Assembly (NCBI GenBank): GCA_964610575.1
Contig: CAZSYX010000005.1
Span: 23,770 to 87,769 of the forward strand
Direction of reading: 5' to 3'
DNA from: JADJWR01 sp964610575
GTDB taxonomy: Bacteria > Pseudomonadota > Gammaproteobacteria > Burkholderiales > Burkholderiaceae_F
Length of the DNA: 64,000 nucleotides
Shown here: positions 17,048-26,840 of the stretch, one piece after another
Position numbering within the stretch: position 1 is the first letter of the stretch
Layout of the letters: each line of letters opens with the position of its first letter
Translations under genes and position numbers: made by a program
Notes under the pieces: model-generated
The model's database searches: none
What the model was told of the DNA's origin: nothing
What the model saw: only the letters and a program-made list of their open reading frames with translations

Positions 17048-18108
17048 CGCGGCGTCGGCTGACCTGGCTCGAGCCGGTGTGGCCGATGCTGCCGCCACTG
17101 GCCGCGCGCGGCGTGCACGCCGTGCTGCTGCACGGCCTGCGCGGCGTCGGCAAGAAGAGCCTGGCGCTCGATTTCGCCGAGGCGCTTCTCTGTTCGACAC
17201 CGCAGGCGGACGGACACAGCTGCGGCCAGTGCGACGAGTGCAAGCTCACCGCCGCGTTCAGCCATCCCGACCTGCGCTGGGTGCTGCCGCCGGCACTGGC
17301 AGAAAGGCTGCTGCCGCAGGCGCAGGACGAGGACCAGGCGACGGCCGTCACCGCGGCAGCGGAGCCGGGCGAGGGCGACGGCAAGCCAACGAAAGCCAGT
17401 CGCGAGATTCGCGTCGACCAGGTGCGCGGGCTGTCCGACTTCCTCGGCATTGCCGCGTATCGGGGCGGGCAACGGGTGGTCGTGCTGGCGCCGGCCGAGG
17501 CGATGAACGCCATTGCGGCCAACACGCTGCTCAAGATGCTCGAGGAACCTCCGCCGGCGACGATGTTCGTGCTGGTTTCCGATGCGCTCGACGACGTGCT
17601 GCCGACGATTCGGTCGCGCTGCGTGCTGGTGCAGGTGCCGGTGCCCGACGCGCGGGCTTGCCTGCCCTGGCTGGCGGAGCAGGGCGTCGCCGAGCCGGCG
17701 GCGGCGCTGGCGCTGGCATCAGGCGCGCCACTGGCTGCGCTCGCTGAGGCCTCCGAGGAGTCCATCGCGCCCGAGGCGTCGGCGGCGCTGTACCGGATGC
17801 TTGAGCGAGGGCCAGCGCTGACGCCGGCACAGGTCGCTGTAAGTATTAGCCGCGACCCCCCTGTGCCGGCCTGCGTGCGGCTGATGCAGTGCTGGGCATT
17901 CGACCTGATTCAGTACCGTGCGCGCGGGTCCGTCCGTTATCATCCGCAGCGCGAAGCGTGCATCAGGCAGTTGGCGGCGTCGGCGCGCAGCGAGGGACTC
18001 TGGCGCTGGGCCGATGCGCTGAAGAGTGCCAGCGCGGCGCGTGAGCATCCGCTGAACGCACGTCTTGTCATCGAATCGCTGCTCGCCAGGTACATCGAAG
18101 TCTTTTGA
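17044..18108 (+). CDS. holB: DNA polymerase III subunit delta'
   Basis: This clamp-loader subunit has 354 residues. The AAA+ N-terminal domain has LLHGLRGVGKKSLALDFAEAL as a degenerate P-loop, as usual for delta'. Four cysteines (50, 60, 63, 66) form the zinc site. The SRC motif is in PTIRSRCVLVQVP. A variable insert around residues 90-120 is rich in alanine and charged residues. It opens the sliding clamp together with delta and tau/gamma. It overlaps tmk by 4 bases and is followed 9 bases later by the pilZ gene, the standard order in this class. Confidence 0.92.
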   Translation: MTRRRLTWLEPVWPMLPPLAARGVHAVLLHGLRGVGKKSLALDFAEALLCSTPQADGHSCGQCDECKLTAAFSHPDLRWVLPPALAERLLPQAQDEDQATAVTAAAEPGEGDGKPTKASREIRVDQVRGLSDFLGIAAYRGGQRVVVLAPAEAMNAIAANTLLKMLEEPPPATMFVLVSDALDDVLPTIRSRCVLVQVPVPDARACLPWLAEQGVAEPAAALALASGAPLAALAEASEESIAPEASAALYRMLERGPALTPAQVAVSISRDPPVPACVRLMQCWAFDLIQYRARGSVRYHPQREACIRQLAASARSEGLWRWADALKSASAAREHPLNARLVIESLLARYIEVF

Positions 18109-18117
18109 CGATCGCAG

Positions 18118-18537
18118 ATGAGCGACACACCGAACACCCGATTCGGCGGCGGGGCGCCCGACCTGCTGGGTCCCAACACGGTCAGCGCGCCCGTGGCGGG
18201 CGGCCGGCCGGCGATCCTGTCGCTGGCGATCAAGGAAAAGGCGGCCCTGTATGGCGCCTACATGCCGTACCTGAAGAACGGCGGCATCTTCGTGCCCACC
18301 AACCGCCCGTACAAGCTCGGCGACGAGGTCTACCTGATCCTGACGCTGATGGACGATCCGACGAAGTATCCGATCGCCGGCCGGGTGGTCTGGATCAGCC
18401 CCGCCGGCGGCACCGCGCGCACGCCCGGAATCGGCGTCCACTTCCCGAGTGACGAGACCGGCGTTGCGGCGCGGCGGCGCATCGAGGAACTGCTGGGCGC
18501 GGCGATCAAGTCGGGCCGGCCGACGCACACGATCTAG
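18118..18537 (+). CDS. pilZ: PilZ domain protein, type IV pilus biogenesis type
   Basis: This small cytoplasmic PilZ protein has 139 residues and sits between holB and tatD exactly as pilZ does in pseudomonads and betaproteobacteria. The core has LKNGGIFVPTNRPYKLGDEVYLILTLMDDP and GRVVWISPAGG. The N-terminal RxxxR motif needed for cyclic-di-GMP binding is not seen, which fits the pilus-type PilZ proteins that do not bind the nucleotide. An N-terminal extension of about 30 residues is low in complexity. It is likely needed for type IV pilus assembly or twitching. Confidence 0.9.
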   Translation: MSDTPNTRFGGGAPDLLGPNTVSAPVAGGRPAILSLAIKEKAALYGAYMPYLKNGGIFVPTNRPYKLGDEVYLILTLMDDPTKYPIAGRVVWISPAGGTARTPGIGVHFPSDETGVAARRRIEELLGAAIKSGRPTHTI

Positions 18538-18567
18538 CAATCCGCCGGGTCCGCGAGCGGCGGCGCC

Positions 18568-19332
18568 GTGTTCGTCGATTCGCACTGCCATCTTGCCTTT
18601 CCCGAGCTAGCCGACGACATCGACGGTGTGCTGGCGCGCATGGCCACGGCCGGGGTCGGCCGCGCGCTGAGCGTCTGCACGCGGCTGGACGAGTTCGAGC
18701 GGATTCACGCGCTGGCGATGCGCGACGAGCGCATCTTCGCCTCTGTCGGCGTCCACCCGGACACCACCGGGGCCGAGGAGCCGACGGTTCAGCGACTGGT
18801 CGAACTGGCCGCCCGCCCGCGGGTGATCGCCATCGGCGAGACCGGGCTGGACTACTACCGGCTGCCGGAGCCGCTCGAATGGCAGCGCGACCGCTTCCGC
18901 GTACACATTCGGGCGGCGCGCGGGGCCGGCAAGCCGCTGATCATCCACACCCGGTCCGCCTCGGCTGACACCCTGCGGATCATGCGCGAGGAGCGGGCGG
19001 ACGAGGCGGGCGGCGTCATGCACTGCTTCACCGAGTCGCTCGAAGTCGCCCAGGCGGCGATCGACCTGGGCTTCTTCATCTCGTTCTCCGGCATCGTGAC
19101 CTTCAAGAACGCCCGCGAACTGCAGGCGGTCGCCAGGGCGCTGCCGCTGGATCGGTTGCTGATCGAAACGGATGCGCCATACCTGGCGCCGGTGCCGTTT
19201 AGGGGTCGGACCAACGAGCCCGGCTTCGTTCCGCACGTGGCGTGCAAGCTCGCCGAACTGCACGGGACTTCAGCAGACGCGATTGAGGCGATCACAGCGG
19301 ACAATTTCTCGCGCTGTTTTAAATGTTTATGA
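18568..19332 (+). CDS. tatD: TatD family metal-dependent hydrolase
   Basis: This TIM-barrel hydrolase of 254 residues is a Mg/Mn-dependent DNase or proofreading nuclease family member. Metal ligands are in FVDSHCHL (Asp4, His6, His8), IGETGLDYY (Glu), PLIIHTR (His), MHCFTES (His) and LIETDAPYLAP (Asp). The start is GTG at 18568. The last codons (ending CFKCL) are unusually AT-rich compared with the rest of the gene, and the sequence after the stop changes character, so the 3' border may mark a former recombination point. Confidence 0.9.
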   Translation: MFVDSHCHLAFPELADDIDGVLARMATAGVGRALSVCTRLDEFERIHALAMRDERIFASVGVHPDTTGAEEPTVQRLVELAARPRVIAIGETGLDYYRLPEPLEWQRDRFRVHIRAARGAGKPLIIHTRSASADTLRIMREERADEAGGVMHCFTESLEVAQAAIDLGFFISFSGIVTFKNARELQAVARALPLDRLLIETDAPYLAPVPFRGRTNEPGFVPHVACKLAELHGTSADAIEAITADNFSRCFKCL

Positions 19333-19336
19333 GCGG

Positions 19337-19373
19337 AACCTCGCGTTACCTGTGAGGAAAGTCTCGCGAGGTT
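19337..19373 (+). terminator. Hairpin after tatD
   Basis: A 9-base perfect stem (AACCTCGCG / CGCGAGGTT) with a 19-base loop lies 4 bases after the tatD stop. No U tract follows. It could be the end of the mltG-tatD operon. The 19380-19500 stretch after it is the most AT-rich non-coding part of this region and could hold the promoter of the next regulator gene, but no convincing -35/-10 pair was found. Confidence 0.45.
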
Positions 19374-19609
19374 TGGTGGCAAGTAAACTCAATTAATACA
19401 GAAGCGTATGAGCAAGTCCTCAGGTGGTTTCTTTGTTCGGCTCTTTGTGTCCCCTCAGTTCGCATAATGTATATTATGTTAACTAACGGAGCGTGATTGC
19501 CGCCCGCCTGCCTATCTTGACCGCGCCCGGCCAGGCGACGCGCCCCCCTACGAGATAATGCGCACCGATCTGTCCCTCCGCCTGCGCCGTTCCGGCGCGA
19601 CCGAAGCAG

Positions 19610-20230
19610 ATGTCTCCCGCACCCGCCGCCCACATCGTCGACGACGACAGCGCGATTCGTGATTCCTTGTCGCTTTGGCTGGGCATGCGCGGCATTCGCT
19701 GTCTGGCCTACGCATCGGCCGAGAGCTTCCTGGATGTGGTCCAGCCCGACTGGCGCGGCTGCGTGCTGATCGACCTGCAACTCGAGGGAATCGACGGCCT
19801 GCAACTGCAGGCGCGCCTGGTCGAACGGAGGGTCACGATGCCCGTGATCTTCGTCACCGGACACGGCGACGTCGCCACGGCCCGCGACGCGCTGAAAGCC
19901 GGTGCGCTGGACTTCATCGAAAAGCCCGTCGACAACGATCGTCTCGTCGAACTGGTCGGCATGGCAATGGCCAAGGACGCCGCGCAGGCGCACCGACAAG
20001 CTCAGGCCGAGCAGTTGGCGAGCCGGATGCAGCGGCTGACGCAGCGCGAGCGCGAAGTCATGGACCAGGTGGTCGCCGGGCGCCACAACCGCGAGATCGC
20101 CGCCGACCTCGGCATCAGCCCCCGCACGGTGGAGGTCTACAAGGCGCGCCTGATGGACAAGCTCGATGTGCAGCGTGTCGCGGATCTCGTGAAACTGGCG
20201 CTCGAAGCGCAGGTCGAATCCAGACAATGA
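19610..20230 (+). CDS. Orphan response regulator, FixJ/LuxR type
   Basis: This 206-residue two-domain regulator has a receiver domain (residues 5-120: HIVDDDSAIRDS, phosphoacceptor Asp55 in VLIDLQLEG, TGHGDVATARDALKAGALDFIEKP) and a LuxR-type HTH (LTQREREVMDQVVAGRHNREIAADLGISPRTVEVYKARLMDKL). The receiver is of the FixJ/TodT class. No histidine kinase gene is adjacent, so it is an orphan. A similar FixJ-type protein encoded at 50953-51621 does have its kinase beside it. The next gene (NfeD) follows 200 bases later in the same direction, with no evidence of regulation. Confidence 0.88.
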   Translation: MSPAPAAHIVDDDSAIRDSLSLWLGMRGIRCLAYASAESFLDVVQPDWRGCVLIDLQLEGIDGLQLQARLVERRVTMPVIFVTGHGDVATARDALKAGALDFIEKPVDNDRLVELVGMAMAKDAAQAHRQAQAEQLASRMQRLTQREREVMDQVVAGRHNREIAADLGISPRTVEVYKARLMDKLDVQRVADLVKLALEAQVESRQ

Positions 20231-20431
20231 CCCTCGCGGCAGCCTGGCAAGACCTCCCGCCTGCGTCAAGGTCGCCACAGGGGCGCTAGCTTGGGGTCGT
20301 TTTAGCTGCGGTGCCGCTCCATGCGCAGGCGATGAAATGTCCGCAGTGGCGCGCTCCTTGCCTTGCGGCTCATGGGACTCATGTTCACCAATCCTGACCC
20401 AGCGCAACCGGCTGTACGCAGGGCGAATAAC

Positions 20432-21907
20432 ATGACCCGCATGTGCCCCTGCAACAGCGCAGTACTCACAAGCGAGCCGACGCGAGCCGAAGCGGGCTCT
20501 CGCGTAGTCAAGGCTGCGTGGCGCCTTCTTGGCGCAATCGGCTTGCTGCTGATCCTGTTGCAGGCTGCGGGTTCTGTGCAAGCGGCGGCTGTCGCGGTGT
20601 TGCAGGTCGACGGCGCCATCAGCCCGGCCTCGGCCGACTACATCGAGCGCGGCATCGGCAAGGCGCAGTCTCAGGGCGCGTCACTGGTTGTCCTGCAGCT
20701 CGACACGCCCGGGGGGCTGGACACCTCAATGCGGCAGATCGTCAAGGCCATCCTCGCCTCGCCGGTGCCGGTAGCCACGTTTGTCTCGCCCGAGGGCGCG
20801 CGCGCGGCAAGTGCAGGAACCTACATCCTGTACGCCAGCCACATCGCTGCGATGGCCCCCGCGACCAACCTCGGCGCGGCCACGCCGGTGCCACTGGGTG
20901 TGCCCGGAACCGCGCCTGGCGACGGTCAGCCGATGCGCAAGCCACCGCACGCCGAAGAGAAAACCGGCGAAAAGAAGGCATCCGAGGCGCCCGCCCCTAC
21001 TGCCCCTGCTGATGCGATGCGCGCCAAGCAGGTCAACGACGCGGTCGCCTACATCCGCAGCCTGGCTGAACTGCGCGGGCGCAACGCCGACTGGGCGGAA
21101 CGCGCGGTGCGCGAGGGCATCAGCCTCTCGTCCGAGCAGGCGCTCAAGGAAAAGGTGATCGACCTGGTCGCGCAGGACGTGCCGGCGCTGCTCAAGGCGC
21201 TGCACGGGCGCGAGATCAAGGTACTAGAGCGAACCGTCAAGCTGGACACCGAGGCGGCGACGCTGCTTACGATCGCCCCCGATGCCCGCAACCGTTTCCT
21301 GGCGGTGATCACCAACCCGAGCGTGGCGCTGATCCTGATGCTGATCGGCGTCTACGGGCTGTTCTTCGAGTTCTCTTCACCCGGTTTTGGCGTGGCCGGC
21401 GTCGCCGGCGGCATCTGCCTGCTGCTCGGCCTGTATGCGCTGCAACTGCTGCCGATCAACTACGCCGGATTAGGGCTGATATTGCTGGGCCTGGCCTTGA
21501 TGATCGCCGAGACCTTCCTGCCCAGCTTCGGCGTACTGGGCATCGGCGGCATCGTCGCTTTCGTGCTCGGCGCCACGCTGCTGATCGACACCGAGGTGCC
21601 CGGCTTCGGTATTCCGCTGCCGGTGATCGTCGCCACGGCGCTGATGAGCGCCGCCCTGCTCGTTCTGGTCGGCGGCTTGGCGCTGCGCTCGCGTCGCGCA
21701 CCGGTGGTCAGCGGCCGTGAAGAAATGATCGGCGCCTACGGCGAAGTGTTCGATGCGGAAGGATGGGCCAGCGTGCACGGCGAGCGCTGGCGGGTACGCA
21801 GCACGGCGCCGCTCGCCCCCGGCCAGACAGTGCGGGTCACCGCAATCGACGGATTGACGCTGACCGTCGAACCGGCGTCCGACCGTATCGCCAAGGAAAA
21901 GGAGTAG
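20432..21907 (+). CDS. NfeD family membrane serine protease (ClpP class)
   Basis: This 491-residue membrane protein is of the long NfeD type. A hydrophobic export segment (LLGAIGLLLILLQAAGSVQA) precedes a ClpP-like protease domain (VLQLDTPGGLD, then ARAASAGTYILYAS with the likely nucleophile serine, PATNLGAATPV). An Ala/Pro/Lys-rich linker follows. Near residues 295-410 are four to five membrane segments, and the C-terminal OB-like NfeD domain (GEVFDAEGWASVHGERWRVRS) ends it. It pairs with the stomatin gene 3 bases downstream; family members cleave stomatin C-termini. The start is uncertain: ATG 20432 or 20441, or upstream codons near 20372, all leave a long N-terminal region. Confidence 0.85.
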   Translation: MTRMCPCNSAVLTSEPTRAEAGSRVVKAAWRLLGAIGLLLILLQAAGSVQAAAVAVLQVDGAISPASADYIERGIGKAQSQGASLVVLQLDTPGGLDTSMRQIVKAILASPVPVATFVSPEGARAASAGTYILYASHIAAMAPATNLGAATPVPLGVPGTAPGDGQPMRKPPHAEEKTGEKKASEAPAPTAPADAMRAKQVNDAVAYIRSLAELRGRNADWAERAVREGISLSSEQALKEKVIDLVAQDVPALLKALHGREIKVLERTVKLDTEAATLLTIAPDARNRFLAVITNPSVALILMLIGVYGLFFEFSSPGFGVAGVAGGICLLLGLYALQLLPINYAGLGLILLGLALMIAETFLPSFGVLGIGGIVAFVLGATLLIDTEVPGFGIPLPVIVATALMSAALLVLVGGLALRSRRAPVVSGREEMIGAYGEVFDAEGWASVHGERWRVRSTAPLAPGQTVRVTAIDGLTLTVEPASDRIAKEKE

Positions 21908-21910
21908 ATC

Positions 21911-22672
21911 ATGCTGGCCAACCTCCCTATCGGACTCGGTAGCGTCCTGCTGCTGCTGATCGTCCTGCTCGTCTCGTCGTTGCGCATCCTGCGCGAGTAC
22001 GAACGCGGCGTCGTGTTCCAGCTGGGGCGGTTCTGGAAGGTCAAGGGCCCCGGGCTGGTGATCGTGATCCCCGGCATCCAGCAGATGGTGCGGGTGGACC
22101 TGCGCGTGGTGACGATGGACGTGCCGCCGCAGGACGTGATCTCGCGCGACAACGTGTCGGTCAAGGTCAACGCGGTCGTTTTCTTCCGCGTGGTCGATCC
22201 GGAAAAGGCCATCATCCAGGTGGAGAAGTACCTGATGGCCACCAGCCAGCTGGCGCAGACGACGTTGCGCGTCGTGCTTGGCAAGCACGAGCTGGACGAG
22301 ATGCTGGCCGAACGGGAACGGCTGAACCTGGACGTGCAGCGCATCCTCGATTCGCAGACTGATGCCTGGGGCATCAAGGTGACCAACGTCGAGATCAAGC
22401 ACATCGATCTGAACGAGTCGATGGTGCGCGCGATCGCCCGCCAGGCCGAGGCCGAGCGGGAGCGGCGCGCCAAGGTGATCCACGCCGACGGCGAGAAGCA
22501 GGCTGCTGCGGCGTTGCTCGAAGCGGCGCAGATGCTGTCGCGGCAACCGGAGGCGATGCAGCTTCGCTACCTTCAGACGATGACCCAGGTGGCCGGCGAT
22601 CGCGCCTCGACTATCGTGTTCCCGCTGCCGCTTGACCTGCTGACCAAGCTCATCGGCAACAAGGAGAAATGA
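21911..22672 (+). CDS. Slipin / stomatin family (band 7) membrane protein
   Basis: This 253-residue protein has one N-terminal membrane segment (GSVLLLLIVLLVSSL) and an SPFH/band 7 domain starting EYERGVVFQLGRF and continuing GPGLVIVIPGIQQMVRVDLR. A long charged helix (residues 170-215, ARQAEAERERRAKVIHADGEKQ) is the coiled-coil oligomerisation part, and the hydrophobic C-terminus (IVFPLPLDLLTKLIG) matches the segment cut by NfeD-type proteases. It forms membrane microdomain scaffolds. The 3-base gap from the NfeD gene is the known conserved pairing. Confidence 0.92.
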   Translation: MLANLPIGLGSVLLLLIVLLVSSLRILREYERGVVFQLGRFWKVKGPGLVIVIPGIQQMVRVDLRVVTMDVPPQDVISRDNVSVKVNAVVFFRVVDPEKAIIQVEKYLMATSQLAQTTLRVVLGKHELDEMLAERERLNLDVQRILDSQTDAWGIKVTNVEIKHIDLNESMVRAIARQAEAERERRAKVIHADGEKQAAAALLEAAQMLSRQPEAMQLRYLQTMTQVAGDRASTIVFPLPLDLLTKLIGNKEK

Positions 22673-24574
<1,902 letters not shown>

Positions 24575-24641
24575 CGCACCGGGTCGCCATGCTGCCGTCG
24601 GCCGAACCGGGCGACCTTCGATCGCCGCCGAGCGACGATCG

Positions 24642-25607
24642 ATGATCCTGACCGGCGACATCGGCGGCACCAAGACACTGCTCGCCCTGCACGACGACGA
24701 CGGCGCGATCGTCGTCAACCGCCGTTATCCGTCGCGCGACGCGGCCACCTTCGACGCGCTGGTGGCGCGCTTCCTCGACGAGACTGCGGCGAAACCGCGG
24801 CTGGCCTGCTTCGGCGTCGCCGGGCCGGTGCTCGGAGCGCGGGTCAAGGTGACGCACCTGCCGTGGGAGATCGATGCTGCCTCGCTGGCAACGCGCTTCG
24901 GCCTGGAGCGGGTGCACCTGCTGAACGATTTCGCGGCGGCAGCGCATGGCATCGGTGCACTGTCGTCGTCCGACCTCGTGACGTTGCAGGAAGGCGAACC
25001 GCTGGGCGAGCGGCCGAAGCTCGTCATCGGCGCCGGCACCGGACTGGGCATCGCCTATGTCATGGGCGATACCGTGCTGTCCGGCGAAGGTGGGCACGCC
25101 GCCTTCGCGCCCGCTGACGCCGCCCAGGACGCGCTCTGGCGGTGGCTGCAAGCGCGCGTCGGGCGCGTGCAGGTCGAGCACGTGGCCAGTGGCCGCGGCC
25201 TGGCCCACATCTACGAGTTCCTGCTCGAGCAGGCACCGGAGAAGGCGGTGCCGGGCGCCCGCGGCGTTCTGGCTGCCGAGGATGCCGCCGCCGCCATCGG
25301 CCGTCAGGCGCTTGAGGCAGGAGATGCGCTGTCGCTGGCGTCCCTCGACCTCTTCATCTCCTGCTACGGCGCGCTGGCCGGCGACCAGGCGCTGACGGTG
25401 CTGGCGCGCGGCGGCGTGTACGTCGCCGGCGGCATCGCGCCGAAGCTGCTGCCGCGCTTTAGGACGGGCGGCTTCCTTGCAGCCTTCAACGACAAGGGCC
25501 CCTACGCTGACCTCACGCGCACCTGTCCGGTGCACGTGGTGACCAACCCTGACCTGCCGTTGCTCGGCGCCGCTCGTCATGCGGCGAGGTCATCAACCAC
25601 GGTATAA
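24642..25607 (+). CDS. glk: Glucokinase
   Basis: This 321-residue ATP-dependent glucokinase has the same length as E. coli Glk. It begins MILTGDIGGTKT, the phosphate-1 motif, then CFGVAGPV and LLNDFAAAAHGIG with the catalytic aspartate, LVIGAGTGLGIAYVM as the adenosine-binding motif, and GGVYVAGGIAPKLLP near the C-terminus. It phosphorylates free glucose to glucose 6-phosphate. It lies 67 bases after glgB in the same direction, so glycogen turnover and glucose use are linked here. Confidence 0.92.
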   Translation: MILTGDIGGTKTLLALHDDDGAIVVNRRYPSRDAATFDALVARFLDETAAKPRLACFGVAGPVLGARVKVTHLPWEIDAASLATRFGLERVHLLNDFAAAAHGIGALSSSDLVTLQEGEPLGERPKLVIGAGTGLGIAYVMGDTVLSGEGGHAAFAPADAAQDALWRWLQARVGRVQVEHVASGRGLAHIYEFLLEQAPEKAVPGARGVLAAEDAAAAIGRQALEAGDALSLASLDLFISCYGALAGDQALTVLARGGVYVAGGIAPKLLPRFRTGGFLAAFNDKGPYADLTRTCPVHVVTNPDLPLLGAARHAARSSTTV

Positions 25608-25659
25608 GGGTGTGGTGAGCGTTCGTGCTTCAATCAAGGCGACACCGATGGAGGAAGTA

Positions 25660-26010
25660 ATGGCCACCCGCAAGACTGCGAGCAAGACCCCCGCCGCCAA
25701 GGCGACCAAGACCGCCGCCAAGGCTGAAAGCAAGCCTGCAGCCGCGCCAGCCAAGCGCGCTGCTCCCGCCGCACCGAAAAGACCGCCTGCGGCCGCCACT
25801 AGCAGGCCCGCCGCTGCCGCACCGGCACCACGCGAGACGCCGAGGCCACAGGCGCGCCCTGTCGAAGCGCCCACCGGGGAAGCCCGCTATCGCTGGATCG
25901 CTCACGCGGCCTACCTGCGCGCCGAGAAGCGAGGCTTCGCGCCCGGGCAGGAAATCGACGACTGGCTCGCCGCCGAGGCGGAGTTCCTCGCCACCCACGG
26001 CGCGAGGTAG
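25660..26010 (+). CDS. DUF2934 protein with lysine/alanine/proline-rich N-terminal tail
   Basis: This 116-residue protein has two unlike parts. Residues 1-75 are low-complexity, basic and rich in Ala, Lys, Pro and Thr, like the histone H1-like tails of some bacterial nucleoid proteins. Residues 76-116 (RYRWIAHAAYLRAEKRGFAPGQEIDDWLAAEAEFL) match the DUF2934 helix pair. DUF2934 proteins are common small stress-associated proteins of unknown function. The ATG at 25660 is preferred over 25648 because GGAGG lies 5 bases before it. A DNA-binding role is inferred from the tail composition only. Confidence 0.8.
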   Translation: MATRKTASKTPAAKATKTAAKAESKPAAAPAKRAAPAAPKRPPAAATSRPAAAAPAPRETPRPQARPVEAPTGEARYRWIAHAAYLRAEKRGFAPGQEIDDWLAAEAEFLATHGAR

Positions 26011-26032
26011 ATCTCGACGCCGCTGTCGTCGC

Positions 26033-26485
26033 TCAACGAAGCAGCCGCTCGTCCCAGGGCGGCACTTCTGCCGCCACCTGGAAATAGAAGTAGATCTCGC
26101 GCCGGTCTGCGACGCCGATCGTGACTTGTTGCTCCGACGTTTCCCCCTGCAGGCTGGCGCGCACCGCATATCGGCCCGGCGGCAGATCGATCAGCAGCCA
26201 CGGCCCGGCGACCTCGCGATCGAACACGCCGCGCCCGCTCGCATCTGCAATCCGTATCCGCACGCCCGACAGATAGGCGCCGCTGCCGCGCGCGGCTGTC
26301 GTCACCCGCAGGCGGAAGTCCCTGCGCGCCTGCTCGAGTTCCTCGCGCTCCTCGATGCCGAAGCCGCCGGCAAGATAAGGCCAGCCGTCCAGCGTCAGCC
26401 CGCGCTCGAACGCAACGGCCGGCGTTCCGCCGGCAAGCAGAGCCAAGCCCAGTGCGGTGATCGCTGCGGCCAGGCAGGATCTCAT
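26033..26485 (-). CDS. Secreted hypothetical protein, carboxypeptidase-regulatory-like fold
   Basis: This 150-residue protein has a clear signal peptide (MRSCLAAAITALGLALLAGGTPAVA, cleavage near residue 25). The mature part (RIRIADASGRGVFDREVAGPWLLIDLPPGRYAVRASLQGE) has the beta-sandwich pattern of carboxypeptidase regulatory-like domains, which carry the conserved xxPPGRYxVxA turn. No function is known; binding or stabilising role in the periplasm is possible. It is convergent with the DUF2934 gene (22 bases between stops). No downstream partner is present. Confidence 0.75.
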   Translation of the reverse strand: MRSCLAAAITALGLALLAGGTPAVAFERGLTLDGWPYLAGGFGIEEREELEQARRDFRLRVTTAARGSGAYLSGVRIRIADASGRGVFDREVAGPWLLIDLPPGRYAVRASLQGETSEQQVTIGVADRREIYFYFQVAAEVPPWDERLLR

Positions 26486-26840
26486 TGCCTCTCCTTGCGA
26501 GCCCGTGTGTTCATTTGTACGTCGATCGGCGCCATGTCGAGTTCCCGTTGAGACTCGCGTTCTTGCGCTGGATCAGTTATTTCGCTTGCGATCGCCGGCG
26601 CGCGGCGATCGGTGAAACCCTGACGCCGGCGCATCGAGGCTTGCAGCGACCGCCACGTCTGCATGTCGGTTTGCGCGTACGGCCTGCGCGCAGGGACGCA
26701 GCGGGTCGAGTCACTAAGATTCGCGTGTTCGCGTTGGTTGCAGCCGCAGGCGGCGCGACATTCCATGCAGGCGCGGGCGCCTGCACTGTGGTCGCCCGAG
26801 GGCGACTCTCCCCCACGAGGCCAGTTCGGCGAGCGTCCTG
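26486..26840. other. Non-coding gap between two divergent genes
   Basis: This 355-base stretch separates the secreted hypothetical (minus strand) from the antiporter gene (plus strand), so it must hold both promoters. The only clear structure is an 8-base hairpin at 26589-26611 (CGATCGCC / GGCGATCG, loop GGCGCGC), which could be an operator or a leader structure. No convincing -35/-10 pair, repeat family or small gene was found. Confidence 0.5.
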
